NCBI GenBank assembly: GCA_045603225.1 | Contig: JAZULT010000011.1 | Location: 1 to 64,000, forward strand | Direction of reading: 5' to 3' | Source of the DNA: RGIG9115 sp045603225 | GTDB taxonomy: Bacteria > Bacillota > Clostridia > UBA1381 | DNA: 64,000 nt | In this document: positions 51,190-60,188 of the stretch, one piece after another | Layout: each line of letters opens with the position of its first letter | Position numbering within the stretch: the first letter of the stretch is position 1 | Program-made: the position numbers and the translations under genes | Notes under the pieces: generated by a model | Told to the model about the DNA's origin: nothing | What the model saw: the letters and a program-made list of their open reading frames with translations, nothing else | Databases searched by the model: none

Positions 51190-53271
51190 ATGAACGAACA
51201 GGATATTGAAAAAAAGGATAATTCTCCCGCATCCGGTGATATGGACGATTTTAATGTTTTTGTCGATAAATATGTCAATTCAAACAATGATATCGTTAAA
51301 GAACCGCGGGAAGAACAAAAAAAAGTTTCGAAAGATGAAGACGACTCAGAAGAATACTATGATTCGACATATTCTACCCCCAAAAAAATGTCAAAGCTTA
51401 AAAAGTTTACAATCAGCATTATTGCTGTATTAGTAGTTTTCTCAACAGCTTTCATGGCGTACGCACTTACACTTCCCGCAGACAGAGTACGTGAAGGCGT
51501 AACAGTAAGCGGAATCCCTATCGGAGGAATGACTCACACTGAAGCATACGAAAAACTAAAATCCTCAAATATTTCGGGAGCAAACTCCATAGTTCTTGAT
51601 TCAGGCACAAGTAAATATACATTAACACCACATGAGATAGATGCTCAGCTTAACTTTGATGAAACCGTTGACAGAGCGTTCAATTACGGTAAAAACGGAA
51701 ACATCATTACTAATGCTTTTACATCACTTAAAGTAATGGTTGTAGGTAAGGATATTGCTCCGGTTATAACATATGACGAAAATAAGCTGTCAGATATAAT
51801 TAACAAAATGGGTTCTGAAGCTATCGGCAGTGCGGTTGTAAATCACAGTGTACGTTTTGATGATGACGGAACAGCCTATATTGTTCCCGGAAAATCAGGC
51901 TATAATAACGATCCCACCGAAATTATTAAACAAATCGACAATGCTCTGAATAAAGAGTTTACAACAAATATAAAAATAATATTCAAAGCGGCTTCACCGG
52001 GCGAACTCACCATAGAAGCACTCGATGCCTTGATGTATAAAGATCCTGTAAATGCTACTTTTGTGCGTGAAAACGGAGAAATAGTAATTAAACCAGAAGA
52101 AAAAGGAAGATATATTGATAAGGAAGCATGCGCAGAACTGCTTCCGCAAATAAAAGAAAACGGTCCGGAAGTAAAAATTCCATATTCAGCAATAGATGCC
52201 GAAATCACAAAAAAATCTCTTGAAGGAAAGCTTTTCAACAAAGAGCTTGCATCTTATACAACAAGATTTAATGCCGGAAGTGTAAACCGTTCTTCTAACA
52301 TCGCCAATGCAGCATCAAAAGTAAACGGAACAATTCTCCTCCCGGGAGAAACATTCTCATTCAACAAGGTTGTCGGAAAACGAACCGTGTCAAACGGATT
52401 TAAACAGGCACCGGAATATCAGAACGGACAGAGCGTAATGGGGATTGGCGGAGGAACATGCCAGGCAAGTACAACTGTATACAGTGCTGCTCTCTATGCC
52501 GGTCTTAAAATCACAAAACGTTCAAACCACTCAATGTCAGTAAATTATGTACCTCTCGGTCAGGATGCAACAGTTACAGACGGCGGACTTGACTTGCAGT
52601 TCCTTAACAATACTGATTATCCTATAAAAATCAAAGCTTCTGTAAGCGGTGGTTCTGTTACAGTAACAATAGTCGGTACAGCAACTACACCAGAAAAAAC
52701 AGTTAAGCTTGTTCATACACGTGTGGCGGCAAACTCGGGCTCTGCTGTACGAACAACAAGAATTTTCTATGATGTGAACGGAAATGAACTTTCACGCGAA
52801 GATTTGGGAGTAAGCAGATATAAACCTCACGGTTCAGGTAATTCTTCTGATAACAACTCATCAAACAATAATTCAACATCGTCAAACAATGAATCTGAAA
52901 ACAACAATGAACCTGAGGCTACAGAAAGCAATAGTCCTGCACCAACAAAGAAACCTGAATCATCAGACAATAACACTTCTGATTCCGGTGAAAACAATAC
53001 TTCATCCGGAAATAACTCATCATCAGAAAGCAGTTCATCATCTGAAAGCAACTCTTCATCAGATAACAGTTCATCATCTGAAAGCAGTTCATCATCAGGT
53101 GGCAGTTCATCATCTGAAAGCAGTTCATCATCAGGTGGCGGCTCCTCATCCGAAAGCAGTTCATCATCAGGTGGTGGTTCTTCATCTGAAAGCAATTCTT
53201 CATCAAGTGGAGGCTCATCAGCTCCGGCAGCAGATGCACCATCAGTACCTGTTAAAACAGACGAAACATAA
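51190..53271 (+). CDS. VanW-family protein with peptidoglycan-binding-like domain and Ser-rich tail
   Basis: 693 residues. Acidic cytoplasmic N-terminus (1-72), one transmembrane helix (about 75-95), a YoaR/PG-binding-4-like region (about 97-335), the VanW domain (about 355-490; SYTTRFNAGSVNRSSNIANA, GIGGGTCQASTTVYSAAL, RSNHSMSVNYVPLGQDATV), a G5-like stretch, and a low-complexity Ser/Asn/Gly/Pro tail (about 550-680) with repeated SSSSESSSSSGG-type units. VanW proteins occur in vancomycin-resistance clusters but also widely as cell-wall proteins of unknown function. Probably spans from membrane to outer wall, with the tail acting as a spacer. RBS GAGGTG. Confidence 0.9.
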   Translation: MNEQDIEKKDNSPASGDMDDFNVFVDKYVNSNNDIVKEPREEQKKVSKDEDDSEEYYDSTYSTPKKMSKLKKFTISIIAVLVVFSTAFMAYALTLPADRVREGVTVSGIPIGGMTHTEAYEKLKSSNISGANSIVLDSGTSKYTLTPHEIDAQLNFDETVDRAFNYGKNGNIITNAFTSLKVMVVGKDIAPVITYDENKLSDIINKMGSEAIGSAVVNHSVRFDDDGTAYIVPGKSGYNNDPTEIIKQIDNALNKEFTTNIKIIFKAASPGELTIEALDALMYKDPVNATFVRENGEIVIKPEEKGRYIDKEACAELLPQIKENGPEVKIPYSAIDAEITKKSLEGKLFNKELASYTTRFNAGSVNRSSNIANAASKVNGTILLPGETFSFNKVVGKRTVSNGFKQAPEYQNGQSVMGIGGGTCQASTTVYSAALYAGLKITKRSNHSMSVNYVPLGQDATVTDGGLDLQFLNNTDYPIKIKASVSGGSVTVTIVGTATTPEKTVKLVHTRVAANSGSAVRTTRIFYDVNGNELSREDLGVSRYKPHGSGNSSDNNSSNNNSTSSNNESENNNEPEATESNSPAPTKKPESSDNNTSDSGENNTSSGNNSSSESSSSSESNSSSDNSSSSESSSSSGGSSSSESSSSSGGGSSSESSSSSGGGSSSESNSSSSGGSSAPAADAPSVPVKTDET

Positions 53272-53276
53272 ATTTT

Positions 53277-53303
53277 AAGGGAGAGCTTAAACGCTCTCCT
53301 TTA
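53277..53303 (+). terminator. Terminator after the VanW gene
   Basis: Stem AAGGGAGAGC/GCTCTCCTT with 6-base loop and a short T run. The next gene follows after 20 bases. Confidence 0.7.
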
Positions 53304-53321
53304 AATATACGGAGTATAATA

Positions 53322-54551
53322 ATGAATATTAAAGAATTTACGGAAAATAAAGAAATCAGCATTAACTGCTGTATACAAAAAATCAAAAACGCAGGAAATA
53401 TTAAACTAATCAAACTAAGAACAGGCAGATACATTATTCAGGGAACATGCAAGGACGTATCGAAAATATGCGAAGGAATGTATGTAACCGTTACAGGCAC
53501 TATCAGAAAAGAACCAAGAGCTGATTACGGATTCGAAATTGAAATATCAGATTTTAAAATCCTTTCCAGACCTGAATGTGCTCCTGAAATTTCTATTTCG
53601 GGCAAAACAATAGATTGTTCAATTGATTTAAACATTCAAAACAGGATAGCTACTTTAAGGCATCCTGATGAACGGTCAGTCTTCAGAATAAACGAAAGTA
53701 TTACGTCAGCTTTCAGAAAATATATGTCAGAAAATGATTTTACTGAAATATACACACCCAAGATATCAAACACCGCAATAGGAAATGAGTCAAAATCATT
53801 TAAAGTTGATTATTTCAACACGGATGCTTATCTTGTAAGAAATCCTCAACTTTACAAGCAGGCGGCTGTTGCATACTTTGACAGAGTTTACGAAGTTGGT
53901 CATGTTTACAAAAACGAACGCCGTAACTCATCGCGTCATCTCAATGAGTTTATCAGGCTTGATGCAGAAATCGGATATATAAACGGAATTGAAGATATAC
54001 TTAACATTGAAACTGAACTGATTAAATTCATAATCAATCATCTTAAAGAAAAAAACACATATGAACTTAATATCCTCAATACTGTTCTTCCGGATGTAAG
54101 TTCTATTCCTGTTCTCAAATTTGAAGAGGTTTTCGAAATTCTTAACAAGAAATGCCTTCAGTCAACTTTAGATCCGACAGACGAAACAAGAATATGCGAA
54201 TATATTAAAAAAAGCCGCAAAAGCGACTTTGTTTATATTGTAAACTTACCTGCTGAAAAACAGCCGTTTTATGCAATGCCCGGACGAGGATTTTCTCTTC
54301 TTTACAAAGGCATGGAAATTTCAAACGGAGGACAAAGAATTCATGATTATAAAAAGCTTATTGAAAGTATAGCTCAGAAAAACATATCCACTGACGGTCT
54401 TGAAGACTATATAAACATATTCAGGTACGGAGTTCCTCCCCACGGCGGATTTTCAATCGGACTTGAAAGATTTGCAATGCAGCTTCTTAGCCTTAATAAT
54501 ATCCGCCGCGCTTCTTTGTTTCCCAGAGATTTACATCATTTAAGACCATAA
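53322..54551 (+). CDS. aspS: Aspartyl-tRNA synthetase, archaeal/non-discriminating type
   Basis: 409 residues: OB-fold anticodon-binding domain (about 10-95) and class II catalytic domain (about 120-409) with motif 2 FDRVYEVGHVYKNERRNSSRH and motif 3 GGFSIGLERFAMQLL. It lacks the GAD insertion of bacterial AspRS (about 590 residues), so it is the short archaeal/eukaryal-type AspRS that can often charge both tRNA-Asp and tRNA-Asn, the latter corrected by GatCAB. Asparaginyl-tRNA synthetase is the nearest alternative. RBS ACGGAG. No T-box seen in the short leader. Confidence 0.85.
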   Translation: MNIKEFTENKEISINCCIQKIKNAGNIKLIKLRTGRYIIQGTCKDVSKICEGMYVTVTGTIRKEPRADYGFEIEISDFKILSRPECAPEISISGKTIDCSIDLNIQNRIATLRHPDERSVFRINESITSAFRKYMSENDFTEIYTPKISNTAIGNESKSFKVDYFNTDAYLVRNPQLYKQAAVAYFDRVYEVGHVYKNERRNSSRHLNEFIRLDAEIGYINGIEDILNIETELIKFIINHLKEKNTYELNILNTVLPDVSSIPVLKFEEVFEILNKKCLQSTLDPTDETRICEYIKKSRKSDFVYIVNLPAEKQPFYAMPGRGFSLLYKGMEISNGGQRIHDYKKLIESIAQKNISTDGLEDYINIFRYGVPPHGGFSIGLERFAMQLLSLNNIRRASLFPRDLHHLRP

Positions 54552-54593
54552 TAAACAGGGCTGTTGCCTTTAGCTCAGCCCCGTTTATTATGG
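54546..54593. terminator. Bidirectional terminator between converging genes
   Basis: An 18-bp stem with one mismatch (54546-54563 and 54576-54593) overlapping the last codons of both genes, flanked by AT-rich arms. Confidence 0.8.
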
Positions 54594-55298
54594 TAAAACA
54601 ATACTATTACCTACAACAAACATCATTTCCCCCGATTTAATGAGTTCTGCAACATCATAAGAATCTTTCGGAAGATTTTTTACTCTTACAGAATGTGTTC
54701 CCCACTGAAAATCATGATGGAGGTCAACTCCGCCCGATACAATAAGATTATTTTCAGATGCGAACTTTGCCGCCTCTGAGATTCTTGCATTATGTCCGGC
54801 ATGGAAGTTAAACACTTCTACACCATCAAGACTTGCCGGATTTGCACGTACAAGGCCGTCACGAAACGGATGCGCCTGAATAATAATATTTTTATCATTT
54901 TTAAATTCCTTATAAAATACATCTATACCTTTATCAAGATAGTAAAAGCATTTCTCTACATCACTTTCATTAATACCATACACAAGATAATCGTTGTTAT
55001 TCTCCGTAAAACGAATTTCCATGCCAAGATATACGGAAAGCTTGTCTCCTGCCGCTTTTTTTACATCGGTACAGCCTTTAAGATAAAATTCAGCCGCTTC
55101 TGCCCCATCTTTAAATCTTGATGGATAATCAGGCATAAAATGATTTGTTACAACAACACCGTCATATCCAAGTTCTACAAACCTTTTCGCAAACTCATCA
55201 CATTCAAAGTCCGAACATCCGCTCACAGGATATGTATGTGCGTGTAGTTCTATTTTATATTTATATTCTTCAAACAGTTTTTCTTTTAAATCCTTCAT
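54588..55298 (-). CDS. PHP-domain phosphoesterase
   Basis: 236 residues. Metal-binding motifs HAHTYPVSGCSDF (about 19-31), VTNHFMPDY (about 52-60), QAHPFRDG (about 139-146), NFHAGHNARI and GGVDLHHDFQWG (about 190-201). A PHP-superfamily phosphoesterase of unknown substrate, paralogous in type to the gene at 11070-11873. Ends 6 bases before the start of MalQ's frame on the operon side, so it is the downstream gene of the malQ unit. RBS AGAGG. Confidence 0.85.
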   Translation of the reverse strand: MKDLKEKLFEEYKYKIELHAHTYPVSGCSDFECDEFAKRFVELGYDGVVVTNHFMPDYPSRFKDGAEAAEFYLKGCTDVKKAAGDKLSVYLGMEIRFTENNNDYLVYGINESDVEKCFYYLDKGIDVFYKEFKNDKNIIIQAHPFRDGLVRANPASLDGVEVFNFHAGHNARISEAAKFASENNLIVSGGVDLHHDFQWGTHSVRVKNLPKDSYDVAELIKSGEMMFVVGNSIVLP

Positions 55299-55304
55299 AT
55301 ACTT

Positions 55305-56735
55305 TTACCTCTTATAAAGCTTATTTAAATCCCTGTACTTTTCTTTATTTATACCGTCAAGCTGTTCCTTCGTTATACGGAACTGCCAGTTACCGTCCGC
55401 TTTACCCGGTGTGTTCATACGTGTATCAGAACCGTAACCAAGCAAATCCTGAACAGGAATAATAACTGTTCCGGCACTTGAAGCAAAAAGTGTTCTTACT
55501 ATTTCATCAAATCCCTCATTCCAGTCATTGCCTGTATATCCGCAGTATTCAAAAAGTCTTTTTCTCGAATTTTCATCAAGCTCCCAGATATATCCTAAAA
55601 GCGTATTATTATCATGAGTTCCTGTATACGCTATGCAGTTATTCAGATAGTTATGCGGCAAATGCGTGCTGTCATCATCAGACAGGAATCCAAATTGCAT
55701 AACACGCATACCCGGAAATCCCGAATAATCCAGAAGCTCAACCACATCAGGAGTAATATCCCCCAAATCTTCTGCAATTATAAGCTTTTCAGAAAAATCT
55801 TTTTTAATCATATCAACAAAGTCATATACCGGACCCTGTTTCCATTCACCGCTTTTTGCGTTTTCGCTTCCTGCAGGCACTGCCCAGTATGAGCTGATAC
55901 CTCTGAAATGGTCAATTCGTATTCCGTCAAAAATTCCGAGCATATGTTCAATTCTGTCATGCCACCATGAAAAACCGTTCTTTTTCATGTACTCCCAGTT
56001 GTATATAGGATTCCCCCACATCTGACCGTCAGGACAGAAATAATCAGGCGGCACACCTGCACCGCAGGTCGGAATAAAATCACTGTCAAGAAGATAATTA
56101 TCCTTCTCCGCCCATACATCACTGCTGTCATAATCAACGTATATCGGAATATCTCCTATAATCTTTATTCCCTTATCATTGGCATATTCTTTAAGCACCG
56201 ACCACTGACCGAAGAATTCATACTGAATAAACTTCCACATGAACAGTATTTTTTCGTCATATTCATCGGAAGTCCACTTATTCCATACCTCACCATTATT
56301 CGCTTCTTTAAGAGCCATAAAACAGCAGAAGTCGGAAAGATATTTGTTTTCACTTATAAATTTTTCGATTTTTTCTCTGTCAGTTGTACGCTCTGATGCC
56401 TTCATGAGTATCTGCATACGTGATTTGCCGAGGTATTCATACTCACATACATACGGTGAGCTCTGCTTTACGGAATCAAGCTCATCATTTGTCAGAAGTC
56501 CTTTCCCGGCAAGAGTTTCCAAATCCACAAAATAAGGATTCCCGGCAAATGCTGAATATGACTTGTACGGAGAATTACAGCTGTCAGCCATACAAAATGG
56601 CAGTACCTGCCAGTACGAAAATCCGCAATCTTCAAGAAAATCTATAAAATATTTTGCACTTTTTCCAAAGCTTCCTATTGAATAATTACCAAAAAGCGAT
56701 GATATGTGCATTAAAACTCCACTTTGTCTTTTCAT
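55305..56735 (-). CDS. malQ: 4-alpha-glucanotransferase (amylomaltase), GH77
   Basis: 476 residues, close to the usual 480-500. GH77 landmarks: SGVLMHISSLFGNYSIGSFG (5-24), YWQVLPF (about 39-45), SPYKSYSAFAGNPYFVDLE (about 53-71), IKIIGDIPIYVDYDSSDVW, GIRIDHFRGISSYWAVPAGS with the nucleophile Asp in RIDHFR, IAEDLGDITPDV with the acid/base Glu, and THDNNTLLGY. It transfers maltosyl units between alpha-glucans in maltose/glycogen metabolism. RBS GGAG. No other maltose genes adjacent. Confidence 0.95.
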   Translation of the reverse strand: MKRQSGVLMHISSLFGNYSIGSFGKSAKYFIDFLEDCGFSYWQVLPFCMADSCNSPYKSYSAFAGNPYFVDLETLAGKGLLTNDELDSVKQSSPYVCEYEYLGKSRMQILMKASERTTDREKIEKFISENKYLSDFCCFMALKEANNGEVWNKWTSDEYDEKILFMWKFIQYEFFGQWSVLKEYANDKGIKIIGDIPIYVDYDSSDVWAEKDNYLLDSDFIPTCGAGVPPDYFCPDGQMWGNPIYNWEYMKKNGFSWWHDRIEHMLGIFDGIRIDHFRGISSYWAVPAGSENAKSGEWKQGPVYDFVDMIKKDFSEKLIIAEDLGDITPDVVELLDYSGFPGMRVMQFGFLSDDDSTHLPHNYLNNCIAYTGTHDNNTLLGYIWELDENSRKRLFEYCGYTGNDWNEGFDEIVRTLFASSAGTVIIPVQDLLGYGSDTRMNTPGKADGNWQFRITKEQLDGINKEKYRDLNKLYKR

Positions 56736-56756
56736 AATAACTCCAAACTTTTCATT

Positions 56757-57170
56757 TTATTTAACTGCTCTGTGACCAAGACCTATTGACACATCATTAA
56801 GATTTAAAACACCGATAGCGAAAAATACACATACAGTTATATGCCCTCTGTACCGTGCCACAGATATTTTACCACCAACATTAAGACCAATTGCTTTATC
56901 TGAAATCTGCTGGATAGCCTCATGTGTGGCTCCAACCACAGCACCTTCCTCTTCATGCGTTTCGCCGATAACCCCTTCACGCTTCGAAGCTACGACTGCA
57001 CGTTCAAGAATCTTCGCAATTCCACCGGGGAAAGTTGCACCGAAATCTATCGCCACAGCCTGAATATCCATACCATTAAGTTCTGCCTTCACATTATTTT
57101 CTTCATCTCTGCTGTCGCTTATGGCAAGTCTGATTGCCGCCTTTGCTATTTCTTTTGAACCGTACTCCAT
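56757..57170 (-). CDS. HutP-family protein
   Basis: 137 residues matching the HutP family, for example EIAKAAIRLAISDSRDEE (about 6-23), VAIDFGATFPGGIAKILERA (about 39-58), THEEEGAVVGATHEAIQQI and the C-terminal GHITVCVFFAIGVLNL. B. subtilis HutP is a hexameric RNA-binding antiterminator of the histidine-utilisation operon that needs histidine and Mg. No hut genes are visible here; clostridial homologues often occur without them, so its role may differ. Starts 4 bases after the flavoprotein gene, so transcribed with it. RBS GGAG. Confidence 0.9.
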   Translation of the reverse strand: MEYGSKEIAKAAIRLAISDSRDEENNVKAELNGMDIQAVAIDFGATFPGGIAKILERAVVASKREGVIGETHEEEGAVVGATHEAIQQISDKAIGLNVGGKISVARYRGHITVCVFFAIGVLNLNDVSIGLGHRAVK

Positions 57171-57173
57171 ATG

Positions 57174-58421
57174 CTACTCCTCCATTTGCTTCATCCCGGC
57201 ATTTTTTCCTGCAAGATAACCTGTTGACCATGCAATCTGCAGATTAAAACCGCCTGTATATGCATCTACATCTATAATTTCACCTGCAAAATACAGGTTT
57301 TTCACAAGTTTTGATTCCATAGTTGATGGATTAATTTCTTTAACCCTGACACCGCCCGATGTTATAATCGCTTCCTCAATCGGCCGAAATCCGTCGACTG
57401 TTAACTTTAAGCCTTTCACTGTACTGACAAGATTCTGGCGTTCTTCACGTGTAAGACTGTTAATCTTCTTTCGTTCATCAATTCCCGAAAGACCGATGAC
57501 AACAGGAATAAGTGCTTTGGGGAGAAGTGAATCAAGTCCATTTATTATATCCTTGTTCTTCTCAGTCTCAAAATCACGTATAAGTCTGTTGTCAAGCTTC
57601 TCCGCAGTCAGTCCCGGTTTCATATCAATATACATTGTATATTTGTTTTTTTCGAGATTTTTCATATGTGCTGATGCTGACAGTACAAGAGGACCACTGA
57701 CACCGTAATGAGTGAACAGCATTTCTCCGAGTTCCTCAAAAACAATCTTATTTTTCTGATTTTTAACTGTAAGTGTTACATTTTTAAGCGACAGTCCTGT
57801 AAGACTTCCTGTCCATTTTTCTTCGGTAATAACCGGGATAAGTGACGGAATCAGTTCTGTAACCGTATGTCCCGCTTTTTCTGCAAGACGATATCCTCCG
57901 CCGTCCGAACCCGTCAGCGGATACGAAGCTCCGCCTGTTGCAACAATTACTTTACCTTGCAGTTTTTTACCGCTTTTTGTTTTTACACCGACCACAACAC
58001 CATCTGCAATTTCTATACCAGTAACCTCATCTGTTATCAGCGTAACATTCTTCTTAAGTGCAAATTTAGTCAGTGCGTCGACTACATCTCCTGCCTTGTC
58101 GGAAACAGGAAACACACGTCCACCTCTTTCAACCTTTGTTTCAACACCGTGTTTTTCAAGAAGATTAATAATATCACTGTTTGTGAACTCATAAAAAGCA
58201 CTGTATAGAAATTTAGGATTCGTCGGGACATTCGCAAAAAAATCTTCTATCTCTGCAGAATTTGTTATATTGCATCTGCCCTTTCCGGTTATCCTCAGTT
58301 TTTTACCGAGACGGTTATTCTTTTCGATAAGATATACCCTCTCTGCATTCTCAGCTGCATATCCACAAGCAATTAAACCTGCCGCACCGCCGCCGATTAC
58401 TATTACATTATTCGGAATCAT
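57174..58421 (-). CDS. HI0933/YhiN-family FAD-dependent oxidoreductase
   Basis: 415 residues from the ATG at 58421, preceded by GGAGGG; the start overlaps the end of the RpiR gene by 14 bases. Rossmann FAD motif VIVIGGGAAGLIACGYAAE (about 6-24), GRCNITN, the ATGG motif ATGGASYPLTGSDG and C-terminal FAGEIIDVDAYTGGFNLQIA. The family includes BaiN of the bile-acid 7-dehydroxylation pathway and many proteins of unknown reaction. Cytoplasmic. Substrate unknown. Confidence 0.92.
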   Translation of the reverse strand: MIPNNVIVIGGGAAGLIACGYAAENAERVYLIEKNNRLGKKLRITGKGRCNITNSAEIEDFFANVPTNPKFLYSAFYEFTNSDIINLLEKHGVETKVERGGRVFPVSDKAGDVVDALTKFALKKNVTLITDEVTGIEIADGVVVGVKTKSGKKLQGKVIVATGGASYPLTGSDGGGYRLAEKAGHTVTELIPSLIPVITEEKWTGSLTGLSLKNVTLTVKNQKNKIVFEELGEMLFTHYGVSGPLVLSASAHMKNLEKNKYTMYIDMKPGLTAEKLDNRLIRDFETEKNKDIINGLDSLLPKALIPVVIGLSGIDERKKINSLTREERQNLVSTVKGLKLTVDGFRPIEEAIITSGGVRVKEINPSTMESKLVKNLYFAGEIIDVDAYTGGFNLQIAWSTGYLAGKNAGMKQMEE

Positions 58422-59259
58422 ATACTTCGTAATCCCTCCAGATATTTTCAAGCTCGTCAAAGGTTTCCTTTGTCTTACTTCCCATCCTGTACCCCACCGC
58501 AAATATTAGTGCATTAAGTATGCTCATAGGTGCTACAAGCGAATCAGCAAAGGAATCCATTTCACTTTTTGCAAGCAGTGTACATGAAGAATGTTTTACA
58601 ATTGGAGATTCTATGCTATCAGTAAGCGCAATTATATCAGCACCACGACGTTCTGCAAACGAAAGCGCCTTCACAGTTCCGCTTGAATATCTCGGAAAGC
58701 TTATTCCGAGCACCACATCTCCCCTGCCCGCATGGAACAACTGTTCTGTTATATCCTCCGCACCTGTTCCTGTTATTACTGTAGTATTTTCAAACAGTAA
58801 TTTAAGATAAAACCCGGCAAAAGATGCAAGAGCCGCAGAGCTTCTTACACCAGCAATATAAACATGCTTAGCATTCAATATAAGTTCAGTCGCCTTGTTA
58901 AAATTATCATAGTCAAGCTCATGTATTGTTTTTTCCAGTTTCTCTATATCGGATTTCAGAACAGTCTTTGCAATATCTTTTTCAGATATTTTTTCTGAGG
59001 CTATTTCCATTCGCTCAGTTGCAGTAAGCTGTTTTTTAGTTTCTGTTTTGAGTGCTTTCTGAAACTCAGGATAACCGTCATAACCGAGACTTACAGCAAA
59101 ACGTACAATAGTTGCTTCGCTTACACCCACACTCGACGCAAGCTTTGCCGCTGTCATATAAGCCGCATGCTTTTCATTTCCGATAATAAAATCAGCAATT
59201 TTTTTCTGGCTCTTCGTAGGGTTTAAAGCTCTGATTTTGTTAAGAATACCCTTATCCAC
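58408..59259 (-). CDS. MurR/RpiR-family transcriptional regulator
   Basis: 283 residues, GTG start after TGGAGG. N-terminal HTH_6 domain (about 1-77; NPTKSQKKIADFIIGN, GVSEATIVRFAVSLGYDGYPEFQ) and C-terminal SIS sugar-phosphate-binding domain (about 125-265; VYIAGVRSSAALASFAG). Regulates sugar or amino-sugar phosphate metabolism; target not evident. It lies between folA and the flavoprotein gene with minimal spacing. Confidence 0.93.
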   Translation of the reverse strand: MDKGILNKIRALNPTKSQKKIADFIIGNEKHAAYMTAAKLASSVGVSEATIVRFAVSLGYDGYPEFQKALKTETKKQLTATERMEIASEKISEKDIAKTVLKSDIEKLEKTIHELDYDNFNKATELILNAKHVYIAGVRSSAALASFAGFYLKLLFENTTVITGTGAEDITEQLFHAGRGDVVLGISFPRYSSGTVKALSFAERRGADIIALTDSIESPIVKHSSCTLLAKSEMDSFADSLVAPMSILNALIFAVGYRMGSKTKETFDELENIWRDYEVYDSE

Positions 59260-59261
59260 AA

Positions 59262-59741
59262 TTATGCCTCCACACGCTTATAAGTACAAAAGCTGAATGT
59301 TACGCCATTCTCCGTAACTTTATCGCTTACCTCTATAATCTTCCACTTATCGTTTTTGTCAAGATTCGGGAAAAATGCATCTGCTTCTCTGGAAGCTTCT
59401 ACCTTAGTGATATATGCAGTATCACACATATCAAGCATAAGTCTGTATATACTCTCTCCGCCGATTACAAATCCCGTTTCCCCCTCTGAAAGCTTTATAT
59501 CATCAACAGATGAAACCACTTCTGCACCTTCAATATCGCTGACAGTCCTTGAAAGAACTATGTTACGTCTATTTTTGAGTGGCTTTCCACCCGGAAATGA
59601 TTCAAGAGTCTTTCTTCCCATGATAACAGTATGACCTTTTGTAGTTTCTCTGAAAAATTTCATATCAGTAGGTATAGAGAACAAAAGACTATTGTCTTTA
59701 CCTATCCCCCACTCACTGGAAACTGCAGCTATTAATATCAT
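59262..59741 (-). CDS. folA: Dihydrofolate reductase
   Basis: 159 residues from the ATG at 59741 with AAGGA 11 bases upstream; a GTG at 59750 is too close to that site. Typical DHFR motifs: ILIAAVSSEWGIGKDNSLLF (2-21), TDMKFFRETTKGHTVIMGRK (about 25-44), FVIGGESIYRLML (about 91-103) and a C-terminal beta-strand VTFSFCTYKR. Reduces dihydrofolate with NADPH. Its stop is 2 bases before the RpiR start. Confidence 0.95.
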   Translation of the reverse strand: MILIAAVSSEWGIGKDNSLLFSIPTDMKFFRETTKGHTVIMGRKTLESFPGGKPLKNRRNIVLSRTVSDIEGAEVVSSVDDIKLSEGETGFVIGGESIYRLMLDMCDTAYITKVEASREADAFFPNLDKNDKWKIIEVSDKVTENGVTFSFCTYKRVEA

Positions 59742-59760
59742 ATAAATCACAATCCTTCTA

Positions 59761-59789
59761 TTGACATTTTTTAGATTTTATGTTAAAAT
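59761..59789 (+). promoter_or_regulatory. Promoter of the small membrane protein gene
   Basis: TTGACA, 17-base spacer, TAAAAT; followed by GAGGTG and the ATG at 59824. Confidence 0.7.
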
Positions 59790-59823
59790 AATGTTATTAA
59801 TTAAATTATGAGGTGTTTTACAT

Positions 59824-60126
59824 ATGAAGTTATTAAACATTTTTAAGAAAAAAGGTATTTCCCTCACCTTTTCACTTATATGCGGTATAGCATATTATAT
59901 AATGGTTACAGGATTTGCAAGAACTTATACCGCAAACGAAACTGCAGGAACACTTCTTTCGTTTTTCTTCCTGCCCACAATAGTCTGCGGAATGGCAGTT
60001 GTTGTTTTTAAAGCCATGAAAACATTTACAGATAACGAAGCTGCAGGTTCTGTTGCAACACTTTTCTTTACTCACCTGTTTGTAATTCTTCTTGCAATAG
60101 TTACATTTTTCGGATTTTTCATCTGA
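59824..60126 (+). CDS. Small three-helix membrane protein of unknown function
   Basis: 100 residues with three hydrophobic segments (about 12-32, 42-62, 77-99) and a basic N-terminus (MKLLNIFKKKG), so N-in topology is likely. Good promoter, RBS (GAGGTG) and terminator make it a real gene. I do not recognise a family. Monocistronic. Confidence 0.75.
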   Translation: MKLLNIFKKKGISLTFSLICGIAYYIMVTGFARTYTANETAGTLLSFFFLPTIVCGMAVVVFKAMKTFTDNEAAGSVATLFFTHLFVILLAIVTFFGFFI

Positions 60127-60139
60127 AACATTTAGTCCC

Positions 60140-60175
60140 AAAGAGGGTATTGCTTAGCGCAACACCCTCTTTTAT
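60140..60175. terminator. Rho-independent terminator
   Basis: Stem AAAGAGGGT and TTGC with GCAA and ACCCTCTTT, one internal mismatch, T run after it. Symmetrical enough to serve both the membrane gene and the opposing DnaD gene. Confidence 0.8.
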
Positions 60176-60188
60176 TACGTTGATAAAT

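Noticed and set aside
52827..53195. Acidic repetitive open frame on the minus strand (LLSDDELL repeats)
   Set aside because: It is the complement of the VanW Ser-rich repeat codons, not an independent gene.
52990..53220. Regular repeats resembling a CRISPR array
   Set aside because: The repeats are in-frame Ser-rich codons within VanW, without unique spacers or constant repeat length.
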